Assembly: GCA_013397455.1 (NCBI GenBank)
Contig: VYZB01000340.1
Span: forward strand, 494,685-558,684
Direction: 5' to 3'
From: Crotophaga sulcirostris
Lineage: Eukaryota > Chordata > Aves > Cuculiformes > Crotophagidae
Length of the DNA: 64,000 nucleotides
This document shows positions 51,550 to 64,000 of the stretch, one piece after another (position 1 is the stretch's first letter; every line of letters begins with the position of its first letter). The notes under the pieces were generated by a model. It searched no databases. It saw only the letters and a program-made list of their open reading frames with translations, and had not been told where the DNA came from. The position numbers and the translations under genes are program-made.

Positions 51550-54500
51550 TATGTAGTCACTTTTTTCCTTTCTTATGCTCCCCATCGCTTCTCCATCACC
51601 AGCAATCGCACCTGGGTAATAGTGGATGAGCACAAAAGGGCAGAGCCTGCTCTGAGCAGATCCTTTAAATAAGACTGTGAGGCAGCTGTCAATTCTGAAC
51701 TCTGTTAACCTTTTGGCATTGCTCATTACAAAATCATAAAAGTCTTTTGTCTAGGAGAAAGTATGTCTGTACAAAGTCACCGTTACAGCAACTAATCTAA
51801 GTAAAAGTAATAGAAATTTGCATGAAAGCAGAGTAAATGTCATGTTTAACTTATCTTACATTCCTTATAAGCAATACCAGGTACATCTTAGGTAAAGGCA
51901 CAAAACCTTAGATGAACAGCTTAAATCCCATCTTCCTCATTGCTGGCTACCTTGCACTAAATCCTTTGGCTCACACAGACATCTTCCTTATCAAATTCCG
52001 CTAATCCCAAGACAGTGTTCGCTGTCAAAACTAGTTTTCTCTTCACATTATCCATGCAGCTTTCTTCAGAAGATAGACTACTGAAGAATGTTAAAGAATA
52101 ATTAAGTCACCTTTGAAGGATCTAACTGCTGTGCTTCCTTGAGTTTACCTTGGAAATGAACTGAACCCAGTTTTTGATCAGGCCTCTTGCTTCATCCCTT
52201 TAAGGTTTGGATTTTTTCACCTTTTGTTTAGAAACAGAAATTATGAGCTGATGTTCAGATATTCTGAAGGTATTGCAGCACAGGATACCCAGCCAGCAGA
52301 ACACTCAAAGCAGTCTATCCTAGTAATGGACAACCCTTCATAATACCTGTACTAGAAGTGTTCCAATACAACCTAGCAAATTTAAGTCATATAGTGATAA
52401 ATATAAGGCAACATGACAGTAGTGTATTTTGAATCATTTGGCATACCTGTGTTAGAGATCATTAACATTTCAACCTATTTTTTGTGTCAAAATTGAAAAT
52501 TCTTTACATTTGTTCCTAGCCTGAATTGTAGCCAGTGGAGTCTTCAGCAGCTTATGAATTTTCTCTCTATTCTTCAGCAGATCTTTTCTCTCCACCCATT
52601 GACTGTTTCTTAGCAGAGTTATCAATAGTCCCTGTAGGTAATTCTAGCTAGAATTCACCTCCCAAGATCTTCTCTTTAACCCCTAGTACTGCCGGGCTTG
52701 TCTGTACTTGGCAATAGCAAACTCTTGGAAGACTTGTATGTCCCTCTATTTCTGGCATTTGTGTTCGAGCAAGTTGTGGTCATCCCAGTGCCCATCACCA
52801 TCAAGACATGCAGCTTAAAATTTTCACAAGTTAAGCACTTATTAAGATGGCAGCAGTCATTAATAAGCTTCTTTGAAGCTTGGGCAGCTTTGAAGCTTTT
52901 TTTCCTTTGGACAAAAGCCATTGATTCAAGCATTGCACGCAGGCAGAGATCTCCAGGTGGGCCAGTTCTTGATAGTGGTGTTTAGAGGGTGGCAGATGAT
53001 ACGTACACCCCTGTTACACTTTTCCTTTCTTTACTTGTAAGTCATCAGGCTTTAAGGCAAGGCAAAAGCCAGTATCAGGACTTGAGGTTGTTCTTATGTA
53101 GCAAAGCCCGCACTGTTTCTGAACTGTGGTCCCCTGATAGGCTCCAGAACTTGCCTTCTCTTACCAGGCTTGTCCATGCCCTGGGTCTGTTCTCAGATTC
53201 TGCTTTGTTGCTCGAGCTGCTCATGCCCCACCACCATCTTCCTGTTTTACAGTTCTCTGTGGGCAGACCCATGCTGCATTTGCACCCACCTCTGATGCAC
53301 TCCTGGCAACTTTGATGGAGTGCAGTACCTCCCGGTACACCTTGCCTAATTGTTGGTTGGTGTGAAACTCAAGGATTCCCATGCTGCAACGTATCTGCTC
53401 ATCATTTCACAGGGAGAAGGGGCAGGCTGGCTGCCACGGTGCCCCTCCAAAGCTGCCCTCAGGGTGGCAGTTAGAGCCAAAGCACAGCTCGAGCCCTGTA
53501 CTCCACCTAACAGTAGCAAAGCAGCGCTGCACCTGAGATAGCTCTGAATAAGCTACCACAACTTGCACTACGAATACTTCCTAAGTGGTTTCTCTTCCTC
53601 TCTCTCACATGTTAGCTTTGTTTTTCACTTTGCATCACAATTTTTTCCTGTTACTCTGCCTAGACCACATATCTCCTCCAGACTCTTTCATTGCAGTTGC
53701 AAATGCTATTGTACAGTAGCATCCTATCCACCTATTCATTTCTTCTCGGTGTTTTATCTTAGCAGCCTTTCCACATGGCTTGCATGAGTAGCTTATTTAG
53801 TTGAGTTGAAGCAGCAGCCACTATCACAAACAAGTCACGAAAGTGCTTGTTTCTAGCCAATATGCTGGAGTGGAAGGGCCTAAGATGCAGAAGGTCAGTG
53901 TGTTGAAAGTGTCAGTATAGTTTCATATAATTTCCCCTTGAAATCAGTGTGAGCTGTGTGTCAGTAGGGACTGTAAGGGATGCTAAAAGTAAATATAGCT
54001 GTAAGAGCTTCTTCGGGCACATCTGAACTGGGGGATTTTGGAGCATTTCCCAGTCCCTTCAGCTGAGTACTCAGGCCAGACCGTCACTGTTTGTTGGACA
54101 GAAACCCAAACGCGTAAGTAGAGAGTGAGCCATCGTGAGCTCCTCTCTGCTCTCCCATCTGGAGCATGGGATCAGGATTTCTGTAATAGCTTCAGAGCAT
54201 TTTTGAGAGAAAAGAGAAAAAAAAAGAGTCGGAAGGGAGAAGTCTGCTCTGTTCCTCTCTCCGGATAATGCACATTAATAGTGCAGCTGCCAGCAGTGCT
54301 TTGGATCAGCCTAGATCTGAACTACAAGAATGGTTAAAGATGCTTTAAAGAACTGTTGCTCATTGCCTATTCCAGACAACTATTTGATAAGTAAAAGGAA
54401 GAAAGATTTTTAAAAGTGAGTCAGTGTACTTCTGATTTTAATGACGTGTTATTGCTGTCCTCTGCCATATTGCATGAGATATTGTAAAGAAATAGGCATC

Positions 54501-57201
54501 AGGTACATTAGGTTTTTGTAACTACAGCCCAGGGTTTCTGGAAAACAAAGAAGCCTCAGGAAAGAACAGGGATGCAGCAAAACATGATTAGACTGAGAAT
54601 GGAGAGCTGTAATGCTTTTGTTGTATACTTAACAGTTTGTATCAAGGCATGAGGGAGTCTTGTAAATCACTGGACATGTGGAAAATAGCACTTTAGTGTA
54701 AGGTCATAATGATAATCTCTACTGACAGAATGAGAGAACAAGTATATTCATTTTATCATTATAATACTTAGTGAACAAGAAGATTTCTTGAGGCCAAAGT
54801 ACAGAAAACAGAATGTTATTCCATTGCCAGACTTTCATAAGACATTGTGAATTTATCTGCAAATGAGTCCATATGCTGCAACATCTAACATTAAATTCAA
54901 GTGCAAAATGCCTAAAGAAAAATGATCTTTGTGTGCAGTACAAGAACAAGATCAGCTTTGGAGCAGCTGACTTAGGAAAAATGTTAGATAAGTATAACCA
55001 GGGAAATGCAGTTCAGACTCTTGGGTCCAGACCCAAAAGGATCTTAAGTCGGGTGCCTATCTCTGGGAGCTGAACTTGCCACGTATATCAAAGACCGAGC
55101 TTATTAAACAGTAGCTTCTGTCCCTGGCAGCTGAGGAAGACTAATTTTCAGCCCTTAGAGGTATAAACATGATTCATAATAAGTCTTGTAACTGCTATGG
55201 GTCATTTTAGAGAAGAAAAACTCTGCACTGCGTTTGTGTAGAAATCCAGCTACTCTCCAGGAGCAGATAAGGAAGATTTTGCTGTCTGCACAGGGCTCTC
55301 CGCTGGGAGCCAAGGCGTGTGGTTCTGATCTCTGCTTCCAGGACTGCCTTGTGTATTTTTATTTAGATAGTCACCGAATGAAATCTGGAAGCCATCCAGG
55401 GAAATTTCACTGCCTCAGATGTTCTCCCTGAAGAGAAAGGTAGGGAACTGCTTTAACAAGTCACGCCTGATCTTCAGCCTGCCTTTTTTCTTCACAACTG
55501 TCTTATATATGTGGATGTCTTTTATGCGTAATAATCATTCATTGTCTCTGGCCTGGTAGATAAATGACAGAAATGCTACAGAAAATAGCAGATTTCACAT
55601 GCATAAAGGCTTTCAGTGATACGGCAGTTTTATAACGTCATCCACATTTCATAAACTGCACATAAATTCTTTTGGCAGTCTCATAAGAGATATCCACTTC
55701 ACTAAACATAATTTCTGAGCTCCTTTTATGCTTACAGAAGAGTTTTATGCTTATAGGAGAGTTTTTCACATGAAAGAATCACTCAAACAGAGTAATTTCA
55801 CTGTCCTGGGGGCTTGAAAAAATTCAGGTATATTTTAAGGAAAAATGACAGCCTTAGTTTTGGGCAAAGATAATTCACTGGGAATTTGATCTTTAGTTTG
55901 AATTTTTAAAACTACATTGTTATTGGCTATATCAGTACTCCGAGAAATTACCTTTTTACTCATCCCAATGTAGCTAACTGTATAAGAAGTCAGACATGGG
56001 TTCCTCCCAACCATGTTTGATGCCACCAGATCCAATACCTGCTTTTCAGGGCGCTACACAAAAAGTTTCAGCTGAAAACTTTCCTGACTCTGTTCTTGTC
56101 TCCAGTTCTTACAAAGTAATTATTTTCCTTCTCTGTTAAGTTTTGATGCTTTAAGTTTAAGCTCTTTTAAGTTTGTTCTCAAGAGAAACCCTGGCCTGCC
56201 TCTACCTGCTTATTGCCTTTGCCCTTTCACCAAGGTTATTGTCCCCTCAGGTCTACAGCTGTCCTGTCTAAAGGCCTTGTTTTAGCTTTAAACATCTAAC
56301 AAAATGGTTTATTGTTGAAATCAGTGCTTGTTTAACTTGGGCTGAGGTTGGAGGAGAACACCGACCTCAACTCCCTCAAGCCACTGGTTGTGCTGATGTA
56401 AAACAAGGTGATTCTGCTCTGTCTCAGTTCGCCCTCATCCCTGGCTGAGTGGTCCTGCTCTCTCTCTAAGGCCAGGATCTAGCTCAGTAAGCCATCAGAA
56501 ATCAACTTATTTATTTTTTCTTTTGTTTCTGGATTTACTTTCTGCCAGCTCAGTGAACCGAATGGGCTGAGCATTGGTCTGGATAAGCAGCCACATGAGC
56601 GTAAGAGGAGGTGTCTGGGCAGCACAGCCTCTTTGGCTAGCAGCAGCGTTGGCTATCTCATTGCTTTTTAGTCACCTCCCAGTGCTCCGTGCTGCAGGCA
56701 GGGGAGCTCAGCAGCTGCTCATTGATGGTCTGATAGCTGAGCTCCCTCCGTGGCAGACGTAACTTCTGCAGCAAGGACAGTGTGGGTAGCAAGGGACCGG
56801 AACCACAACAGCCTTCCCAAGGCAGACCATCCCCAAAGCTGTATGCAAGCCCCTCTTTGTATCCATTTATCCCATATACCTAATTCACAGAGATGAACAG
56901 GTTTTTTATGGGCTTTCCAAAAACAGCATTCACAATAAGCCGCAAATTATAATCATGCATCTCAGATGCTATTTTGGATGAAACCAGCTATAGGAGGATA
57001 ATTTTGGAGAAGGAGAATGAGCAGGTGAAAACAGTGAGGTTGTAATGAAATTGATAGACTTAATTATAGTATTTGCTGCTGTGAAAGCTATAATGCAGCC
57101 TAATCAGTTAAAAAATGTGGGAAGACTACAGAGTTACTGTTTTTTCTATTTGCAATACTATTTTAGGGTTTATTGAATAGCATATCTAGGATACCATGTC
57201 A
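51550..57201. other. Non-coding DNA, nothing identified beyond a small tandem repeat
   Basis: Composition is somewhat GC-richer at 52980-53540 and 56400-56820 but CpG-poor. The open frames there (up to 108 codons) have no recognisable domain. No RNA gene or young repeat seen. Confidence 0.55.
55724..55761. repeat. 19-bp tandem duplication, two units
   Basis: TTTTATGCTTACAGAAGAG is followed directly by TTTTATGCTTATAGGAGAG, two differences in 19 bases. Local slippage duplication. Confidence 0.85.
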
Positions 57202-57206
57202 AATGT
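57202..57206. repeat. Target-site duplication, left copy (AATGT)
   Basis: Five bases directly before the LTR TG terminus, identical to 57788-57792. Confidence 0.85.
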
Positions 57207-57787
57207 TGTTGTGGTTTAACCCTAGCCAGCAATCAAGCACCATCCAGTTGCTCGCTTACTCCCCCACAGTGGGATGAGAGAGAGGATCAGAAGAGTAAAA
57301 GTGAGAAAACTTTTGGGTCAAGAAAAATAGGTAAAGCAAAAGCGGAGGGTGCAAGCAAAGCAAACCAGGGAATTTGTTCTCTTCTTCCCATCAGCAGGCA
57401 GGTGTTCAGCCATCTCCAGGAAAGCAGGGCTCCATTGGGCATAACGGTGACTTGGGGAGACAAATGCCATCACTCCAAATGTCCCCCGCTTTCTTCCTTG
57501 CCAAGCTTCATATGCTGAGCATGACATCATATGGTATGGAATATCCCGTTGGGGAGCTGGAGCCAACTGTTCCAGCTTTGTTGGCTCCCAACTTCTTATG
57601 CACCCTCAGCTATCTCACTGGTGGGGTGGGGTGGGAAGCAGAAAAGACCTTGACTCTGTGTAAACACTGCTTAGCAAAAATCAAGATATTGGTGTGTTAT
57701 CAGTACTGTTTTCAGCACAAATCTAAACATAGCCCTGCACTAGTTGCTATGAAGAAAATTAACTCTATCACAGTGAAAAGTGGCACA
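57207..57787 (+). mobile_element. Solo LTR of an avian endogenous retrovirus (ERVL-like)
   Basis: 581-bp element bounded by TG (57207) and CA (57787) with the perfect 5-bp target-site duplication AATGT on both sides (57202-57206 and 57788-57792). The start TGTTGTGGTTTAACCCTAGC, the interior CTCGCTTACTCCCCCACAGT and the end block TTATCAGTACTGTTTTCAGC / GAAGAAAATTAACTCTATCA are those of a solo LTR family common in bird genomes, as I recall it. A 5-bp duplication fits class III (ERVL-type) integration. No internal gag, pol or env sequence adjoins, so the provirus was lost by recombination between its two LTRs. Open frames inside are incidental. An intact terminal duplication indicates no large rearrangement since insertion, though internal substitutions suggest age. 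It may keep promoter or enhancer activity, which is not visible here. Confidence 0.9.
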
Positions 57788-57792
57788 AATGT
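57788..57792. repeat. Target-site duplication, right copy (AATGT)
   Basis: Five bases directly after the LTR CA terminus, identical to 57202-57206. Confidence 0.85.
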
Positions 57793-59027
57793 CAAGGTGT
57801 ATAGGGAAATATATAAGCTAATTAAACATTTGGAAAAAACACAAATAAACACTGATAGTGGTTTTCTGTAGTACCGGAAAACATGAAAAAATCTGGCATT
57901 TTAGGCTGTGCATTCACATTTTCAGTATTTTTCTTTTTATTTGGTCACCCTCATTGAAACAAACATATCTAGTCTGTTGTAGTATCTTTCACCATAGTAA
58001 ATAAGAAATTTTCTGTGTAAGCTGGCGCAATAGGTTATTATTCCTAGCTGTTACTGTAACAAATCTTATCAGTAATATACTAATACTGTGAAAGACTACT
58101 GGGTTAATTTGAACCATAACCATATTCATTTTTATGGTCTAGCTGGTTTTGGTAATGATTGTTTTGCATCACTTGGTAGAGCCAAGTTTGACCACTGAAT
58201 TATTTGAACATTATGGGTCTTGCTTCTTTGCACATGTGGTGCTGGGCGACGCAGCAGTGAGCGAAACATTATCCTCCAGATCCCAGAAATGATGTTGCAT
58301 GTTTTATTTTTTTGCTCTACATTTCCTACGTTGTTGTAGCGCTTTAGAGAGTAGGGACAAATTTTCATCTCATTTACATTCGTGAGCATCAAATAATATA
58401 TTAAATATAGCCAGCATTAGTTTGAAATTGATAAATAAGCCAGTTACAACCTCTCTGCCCTCTCCAGTGCATTCAGAGAAAATGCACATGCCTAGATTTT
58501 ACTAAAATTGTATGGATCAAAACCTATAAACATACGTATACCAACATATGTTATGTATTTCTTTTTTCCTTTATACCCTCAGCAAAGCCTGTCCTCTTAC
58601 TCCAAACCCACCTGCTCCAGTGTAACTGAATCAGCAGAAGTGGTGTTGTTGTTGGTACAGTTCTGGAGTTTCAAGGCATCCTCATGGAACTGCTTTTGCT
58701 TTAGTGAGGGTTACCCTCATCCATTTCTCAAAGCAATGCCTGGAGGGTCAATTTTATCCTTAGACAGTAAAACATAAAAATATTGATCAAATCTTTCAGA
58801 ACTTTCATTTATTTACATGAGCAAAGTGCCCGTGCATGAGAGTGTGATCGTCATTTATAATACTTCTTAGTGTGTGTGTGTATATTTGTATATATGTGTA
58901 TATATATACAGGGCACTAAAAAGTAGAGATCAGCAGTATATTCTCCCAGTTGGCTTCTGCAAAATGCTACGGCCCAAATAAGGGAAATGAGGGGGGTCGT
59001 ACCACACAGGCATGTTGAAGTCTGTTG
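57793..59027. other. Non-coding DNA, nothing identified
   Basis: AT-rich sequence between the solo LTR and a CR1 tail, containing one TG/TA microsatellite. Confidence 0.6.
58871..58910. repeat. (TG)n/(TA)n compound microsatellite
   Basis: Five TG units, then alternating TATAT and GTGTATA blocks. Alternating purine-pyrimidine sequence of about 40 bp, likely polymorphic. Confidence 0.88.
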
Positions 59028-59130
59028 AGTACCATGGTTTAGATGATGGGATGGTGTTAGTGTTGGCTTATAGGTTGGACTTGATGATCTCAGAGGTCCT
59101 TTCCAACCTTGTGATACTGTGGTACTGTGA
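59028..59130 (+). mobile_element. CR1 LINE 3' tail fragment (ATACTGTG-tail type)
   Basis: AGTACCATGGTTTAGATGAT, TTATAGGTTGGACTTGATGA and GGTCCTTTCCAACCTTG, ending in GTGATACTGTGGTACTGTGA. Closely similar to the end of 21816-22073, so it is the same subfamily, but truncated to about 100 bp. Confidence 0.9.
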
Positions 59131-62100
59131 GTATTCAGAGTAGCAGTATTCAAAGCCTCACTTACGGATTCCGTAAGGCAGTCAGTAGACAACTTGTTGT
59201 AATCTTCTGTTGTCTAGTCTGGTATCTCTCTTTTTCTGCAAAAGTCTCCAAGAGGTAATAAACTGTGCCCAGGGCCACTGCAATGTAGGCTGGCACTTAG
59301 AACGTGATGCAGGGAATGCCAGATGTAATAACTACCTGGGTACTGATGACAGCATCATGGCAATGTATCTTTATGAAATGGTAGCAGATGTGGACAATTG
59401 TCTTTTTGCATGATGTACTTGAGTGTTAAATTTTTCAGCTGAAATACTCATACACATTGGTTTTGAAGTTATGACCCAAACATGTATGTGGTGAATGTTG
59501 CTAGATTCACTAATTAAAGGATTTGTTAATTTAATAATAATTTACTAGTAATAACATCTACACTGTAAAACCAAAAAATGCTAAAGTATTAATCTATATA
59601 CAAGTTAAACGTGTGATTGAATGTGGACAGACTGCTAAACCAGAGCTTCAGTCGGTGACTTGTGAAAAGACATTAATCACAACAAAGTCCTAAACTGTAA
59701 GGAGCATCTGCGCTCCGGCAGGACTTCATCGTGCTGAGTCAAAGAGCCAACACACGCAACCCCTGGCATATTTATTGTATTATTCTGAGGCTAATTAATA
59801 CTACTCTCTTACACACTTCCTTCAGTCATTTCTTGTGAATTTTACTCTGTGCTGACATTATTGTGCAAATAGCTTAAACAAAGACTCACTATGTAGTTTC
59901 ACCGTTGATGCCAGTTGTTAAATCTGTAACAGCGTTCAGACTTTTCAGTTTTCCATGTTTTTAAATGTCTGATTTTCAGCAAAGAATGCCAAGTGTCTGT
60001 TTCCCATTTCCAATTGTTTGAATTTGTTGTTAGGAAGGATGACAGGTGCACAATACGTGTCAGTGCGGAATCCAGCACTGCAAAGTGGACCAGCACTTAT
60101 ACTATTTTCTTTATGATCAAGATAGACCGTATTCATAAATTTGAATAGGCTACAGCATGAATTAAGGTTTTTTTTAATGTAAGTGAATAGGAGGAAGGTC
60201 TTCAAACATATTTTCATCAGTAATACGATTTAGGAAAAAATTAGTATTGCCTTGTGTGATCATGTAAATAATTCTGCTGTTCCTCCTGGTCTCATTATTT
60301 TAGATGTGAAAAAGTATGGACAGAAAATAGCAAGTCACAGCTGGAAGACAGGAAACACTTGCTTACATGCCACAAAAATCAGTATGGTATTTATAGGAGA
60401 ATCCTTTCCTGAAGCTGCATCAAAGGGAAATACCCATAGATATTGAAGTAGTTTATTTTATTTAACTTTTTTTTTTCACATTTGCATTGATATACGTTTC
60501 CACATTATGTCACATAGAAATAATGTTTCTGTTCTAGCTCATAGATCACAGTATCTCCTGTGGGTGGTGAAATGAGAAAGTTCAACAAAATTAATTTCAA
60601 TTACTGCTATGAGATAGTATAAAATAATCACAGGAAAATGAAAAAGGATTTTAAAATTGCACAGTTCTAGGGTGATATTTTGAAACATCCAAAGATTCCT
60701 GGAATTTGATTGGATACTGTTTTTTCAGCTATCAGTATTGATTGCAACATACACTCAACTTTTCATAACATTTACTTCAAGCACTTTAAATAGCAAATTA
60801 GCTGCAGGTACCTCATGGCTTTTTATGTGTTTGAATAATAAAAACTGATCTAAGGCAGTCTGAAATGCAGCGGGATCTTGCAGTAGTTGCACTGCATATT
60901 TGTGTAAATAGACAGGGCCCTTACCTACACTTTGGAATCTTGGCTGGTAAAACAGTATTTTTGGTAGTTTTCTTAAGAGCTTTTTGGCTAGACTAAGGAA
61001 TCTGGATAATAAGTGGCAAAGCCCCTTAGTCTTATATCAGGACAATGCAATTGAGACAGGCTCAAGCAACATCACTGCTAATTCTAGATTCTTGTTTGAA
61101 GAAGCAGAGTTCAGTCCTTGGAAAAAAACAAATTGCTGGTGTTTACTGGTGATGAGGTAACATCAGTGCTGACGTGTCTGAAGGTGGGATGACCCATAAG
61201 AATAATTAAAATGCTGAAACAGGAACTTCTGTCAATGAAGATGGCTTGTCTACTAGTCAGGTCCTCATTCTTTAATATTTTCATCGTACTAGGCTTGTCA
61301 AGCAGACTGGTTATATAGTTCAGCATTGCATGACTTAACCTTTTGTTCCCAGGGGGTGACATTTCCTTGAAAGCAACATGAAAGGAAGAATTAAAGATAA
61401 ACAAGCTGAAAATAACCTATTTTCAACTGGATAGCCAAGACGGCAAGAAAAATTCCCTCTAAAACTGCATTTAGTTTAGGTTGTGTTTAAGAAAACATGC
61501 ATAAAAACTCTGTCATTCCACATAATACATTAACAACAACAACAAAAATGTTCCCCTACCCTTCCACCACTTCTTGTTCTTATTTCTCTGATGGCAAATG
61601 AAGGCTGTAGAAGCATTGCAAAAAGAACAGTAAAATATTTCTTCAAGTCAGAAAACTAATTAATGCTGTGCAGCCCCATCGCCCCTTGCAAACCTTATAA
61701 AACTCTTACAAAACATACAAAGCTAAAGAAAAAGATAATTGGTTTTTTTTAGGGGAGTACTTAGTATGGTGTTCTGTGATGTAGCTGGCACAGGTGCATA
61801 TACTCCTGTGATTAATTCTAAGTGAGGTGTCTTCCTTGTTCTTGGGAGAGTGCTGTAACCCTCTCCAGTACTCTAACACTGGGGTCATTTTACTGGGCTC
61901 TGTGAAAGTAAACTGTGCATTGTATAAAATACTTAAATGAGTGTTAGCAAAGAGGCAGGAACTTGCTTTATTCTTTTTGGCAAGTCCTGTGACTGCTAAA
62001 TTATAGAGCTCTCCCGTGATCGGAGTAATGTTTTGCTAATTGTGCAAAATCAAGAAAATCATCAGAGAAGATGAATGTTATCTCACAATAACTGATTGTG

Positions 62101-64000
62101 GTAGCCTTTTACAAGATAAGAGTCTAGCATCTCTAATTGGCAGACTTGCAGCTCGAGCTCCCATATTGTACCTAAGTTGTGTCTGTATTGCCTGTTTCTC
62201 AAGAGGTGAGACAGTGCTGTAATCTGGAGGGCTCAGTTTAAGGCTATCCCCAAGAGAATATCAGGTCTCTGGTGATTACCAGCTTTGCAGCACCATTGGG
62301 GATTCCCCAGGTTCCCCTGGCTCCTTCCACAGCACTGGAGGAGCATCAACTGCAGAGCAATAGACACCTTTGTGCGTGTTTTATGTTTATCTTTTCACCT
62401 TTATAGTCATCAAAAATACCCTTTCTGTGTATGTATCTTTGGGTCATCTAGTGATACGTAAGTCTTAAAGTGATTAAAGATTAAAGTAGTCTATGAAAAA
62501 TAAGTAGTTTTAACAGTGTTGTATCATCAGCTCACAGATTAAAACTGCTCTGCCACTCTTCCCATTTTGTATTCTCAGAAACTGACTGCACAAATTATGC
62601 AGTCTCCTTTTTCAAAAAATCCTCTCCAGAAGCGTAACTGCTGAACTGGAATTGAAAAAATGATAACCTGCTTAACTGAGACCTATTTTTGTTTTATCCC
62701 ATCTTCAGCAAAATCTCCCCAAATGACTGGGGCTCACAATAAGCTATCATGTTGTTCGATATTGAATGAAACATGGGTAATAAAGACAAATTTCTGTTTT
62801 AAAGAGAAAGCTATTATTTCCATAAGAATGGTTGATCATTGGGGAAGGAGGTGTGGGTAGTTGCTTTGTGCTCTGAAATCTATATCCCCCTGTGCTATCA
62901 AACATTGCCAAGGGCATGAACAAGGCACAGGAATCCTTCTCTGTTTGTTCTCTTTGCATGAAAGATTTGTGTAACCTAAATCTATGAAATAAGTATTCCT
63001 AAAAATAACCCTTCCTTCTCTGTTTTGCTGCCATCACTTGCAGTTGTCCATCAGGAGTGAAATGTCCCAGTTATGTGTATGCATGAATTGTGTAGCATGC
63101 TGCTACTTCAGTTTGTGTGTTGGGCCAAAAGATGACATAAAGGACTTGACTTACATGAAACAACAAAGCAGTCTTTGGAAAAGCTATACCTGGTTTCCAG
63201 TTTTCAGGGCATCTTTCACCTGGCCTAGTGAAATGACTAGATGAAATTGCAGCCATCTGATTCATCTCTTTAGTAGTCCCACCAAGGACAGAGTGCTACT
63301 TATGTCTAGAGTCTAAATTTCTCTGAAATAACATATGTATAAAAGCTGCCTTTGAAGTGTAATACCAGATAGTTTTAACAGACTCTGGTCCTAATAGAGT
63401 GAGGACTTGCTTTCCCCCACTTACATAGGTGACTTCTATTTATTAGCTATTAATGAACTTGAAATTTCATATAGCAAATATCTTCTAAAAGCAACCATAT
63501 GTCATAGTTAAACTACTAATAATGTATTAGGTGACTTCCTTGCTAGTTCAAGTCATGATTCACCACTTCTGATAAATGAGTTGTTCTGTGATTCACAGTG
63601 AGAAAAGTCTGTGATACCAGGACCATAAATGCAGGTAAACAGTTAGGATGTTTCTTCTTCTGTGTGTTAACTTTTATACTTAAAACATCCTCTCTCACCT
63701 TACTCATAATTTTTGAACTGAATGTCTTTGTATATCCTTGACTCCTACATAGTAGAATAAAGCAGACCGTTGAGAGGGTTTTGTTGCCAAGTCCTAGTAC
63801 AAACCCATAAACTTTAATTTTTAATGAAGATTAGTTTCTTTCTAACAAAGATGCAGGGAAGGACTATTACTCTATTTTATATGTTTAATGGATCTGTTTC
63901 TGCAGTGCAACTACCGGTATCAAAATATTTAAGATCCCTGTGCTCCACACATAAATTGAAATACAATTTAAGCATAGTCGGAGAGCAGAAAGGAGAAATA
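59131..64000. other. Non-coding DNA to the right edge
   Basis: AT-rich and stop-rich with a small (AAC)n at 61532-61545. 59600-59830 is repeat-free with several plausible transcription-factor sites and is discussed as a finding. No exon, RNA gene or further CR1 copy recognised. The window ends inside this sequence. Confidence 0.55.

Noticed and set aside
52989..53315. 108-codon frame (+) in moderately GC-rich DNA
   Set aside because: No recognisable domain, no splice context, and another frame is open on the opposite strand. Consistent with chance.
57374..57871. 165-codon open frame (+)
   Set aside because: Lies mostly within the solo LTR, which is non-coding, and runs out into flanking DNA.
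62040..62222. 60-codon frame followed by a GAG|GTGAGA donor-like site
   Set aside because: The frame is closed by a stop immediately upstream and there is no acceptor with a pyrimidine tract in the open part.
1..64000. CRISPR arrays, operons, prophage or bacterial-type gene clusters
   Set aside because: No regularly spaced repeats, no dense coding, and the repeats are those of a bird nuclear genome.
1..64000. Intact tRNA or rRNA genes
   Set aside because: No GGTTCRANNCC B box paired with an A box and acceptor stem was found. The one tRNA-like stretch at 41546-41608 lacks invariant positions.

Overview
The window looks like vertebrate, and specifically avian, nuclear DNA that is almost entirely non-coding. 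The main evidence is the repeats. CR1 LINE fragments occur throughout and end in the bird-type 3' octamer tails (ATTCTATG/ATTCTGTG or ATACTGTG). There is also a solo LTR of a type I know from bird genomes, with a perfect 5-bp target-site duplication. The background is AT-rich, CpG-poor and stop-rich in all frames, with short microsatellites. I assign no species. The LTR type suggests a neoavian bird, but that is inference.

Layout: 1-560 is a CpG island cut by the left edge, probably a promoter or first-exon region whose gene I cannot name. 561-12633 is AT-rich non-coding DNA with one weak exon-like segment (5384-5509). 12634-13485 is the longest recent CR1 copy, ending in the decayed ORF2 C-terminus and the 3' UTR. 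13486-36727 is non-coding with CR1 pieces at 16181-16290 (-), 21816-22073 (+) and 31265-31541 (+), very old repeat relics near 24.1 and 24.8-25.1 kb, and a GC-rich patch at 32640-33110. At 36728-38272 two CR1 copies in opposite orientation flank a dense CpG island (37240-37705) that carries a textbook CTCF core motif. A short CR1 tail lies at 39966-40060 (-). 44538-45115 is a strongly decayed reverse-transcriptase region from an ancient CR1. 47524-47682 and 59028-59130 are CR1 3' ends, 51444-51549 is a three-unit minisatellite, and 57207-57787 is the solo LTR. The rest to 64000 is unremarkable non-coding sequence, with a few stretches that read like conserved non-coding elements.

I found no intact protein-coding gene, tRNA, rRNA, CRISPR array, operon or new multi-gene system. 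The open reading frames present are short and are explained by chance, repeats or the CpG island. The simplest reading is a large intron or intergenic interval next to a CpG-island promoter. The points most worth a second look are the CTCF-bearing CpG island inside the inverted CR1 pair, the left-edge island, the ancient CR1 relic, and the solo LTR with its target-site duplication.
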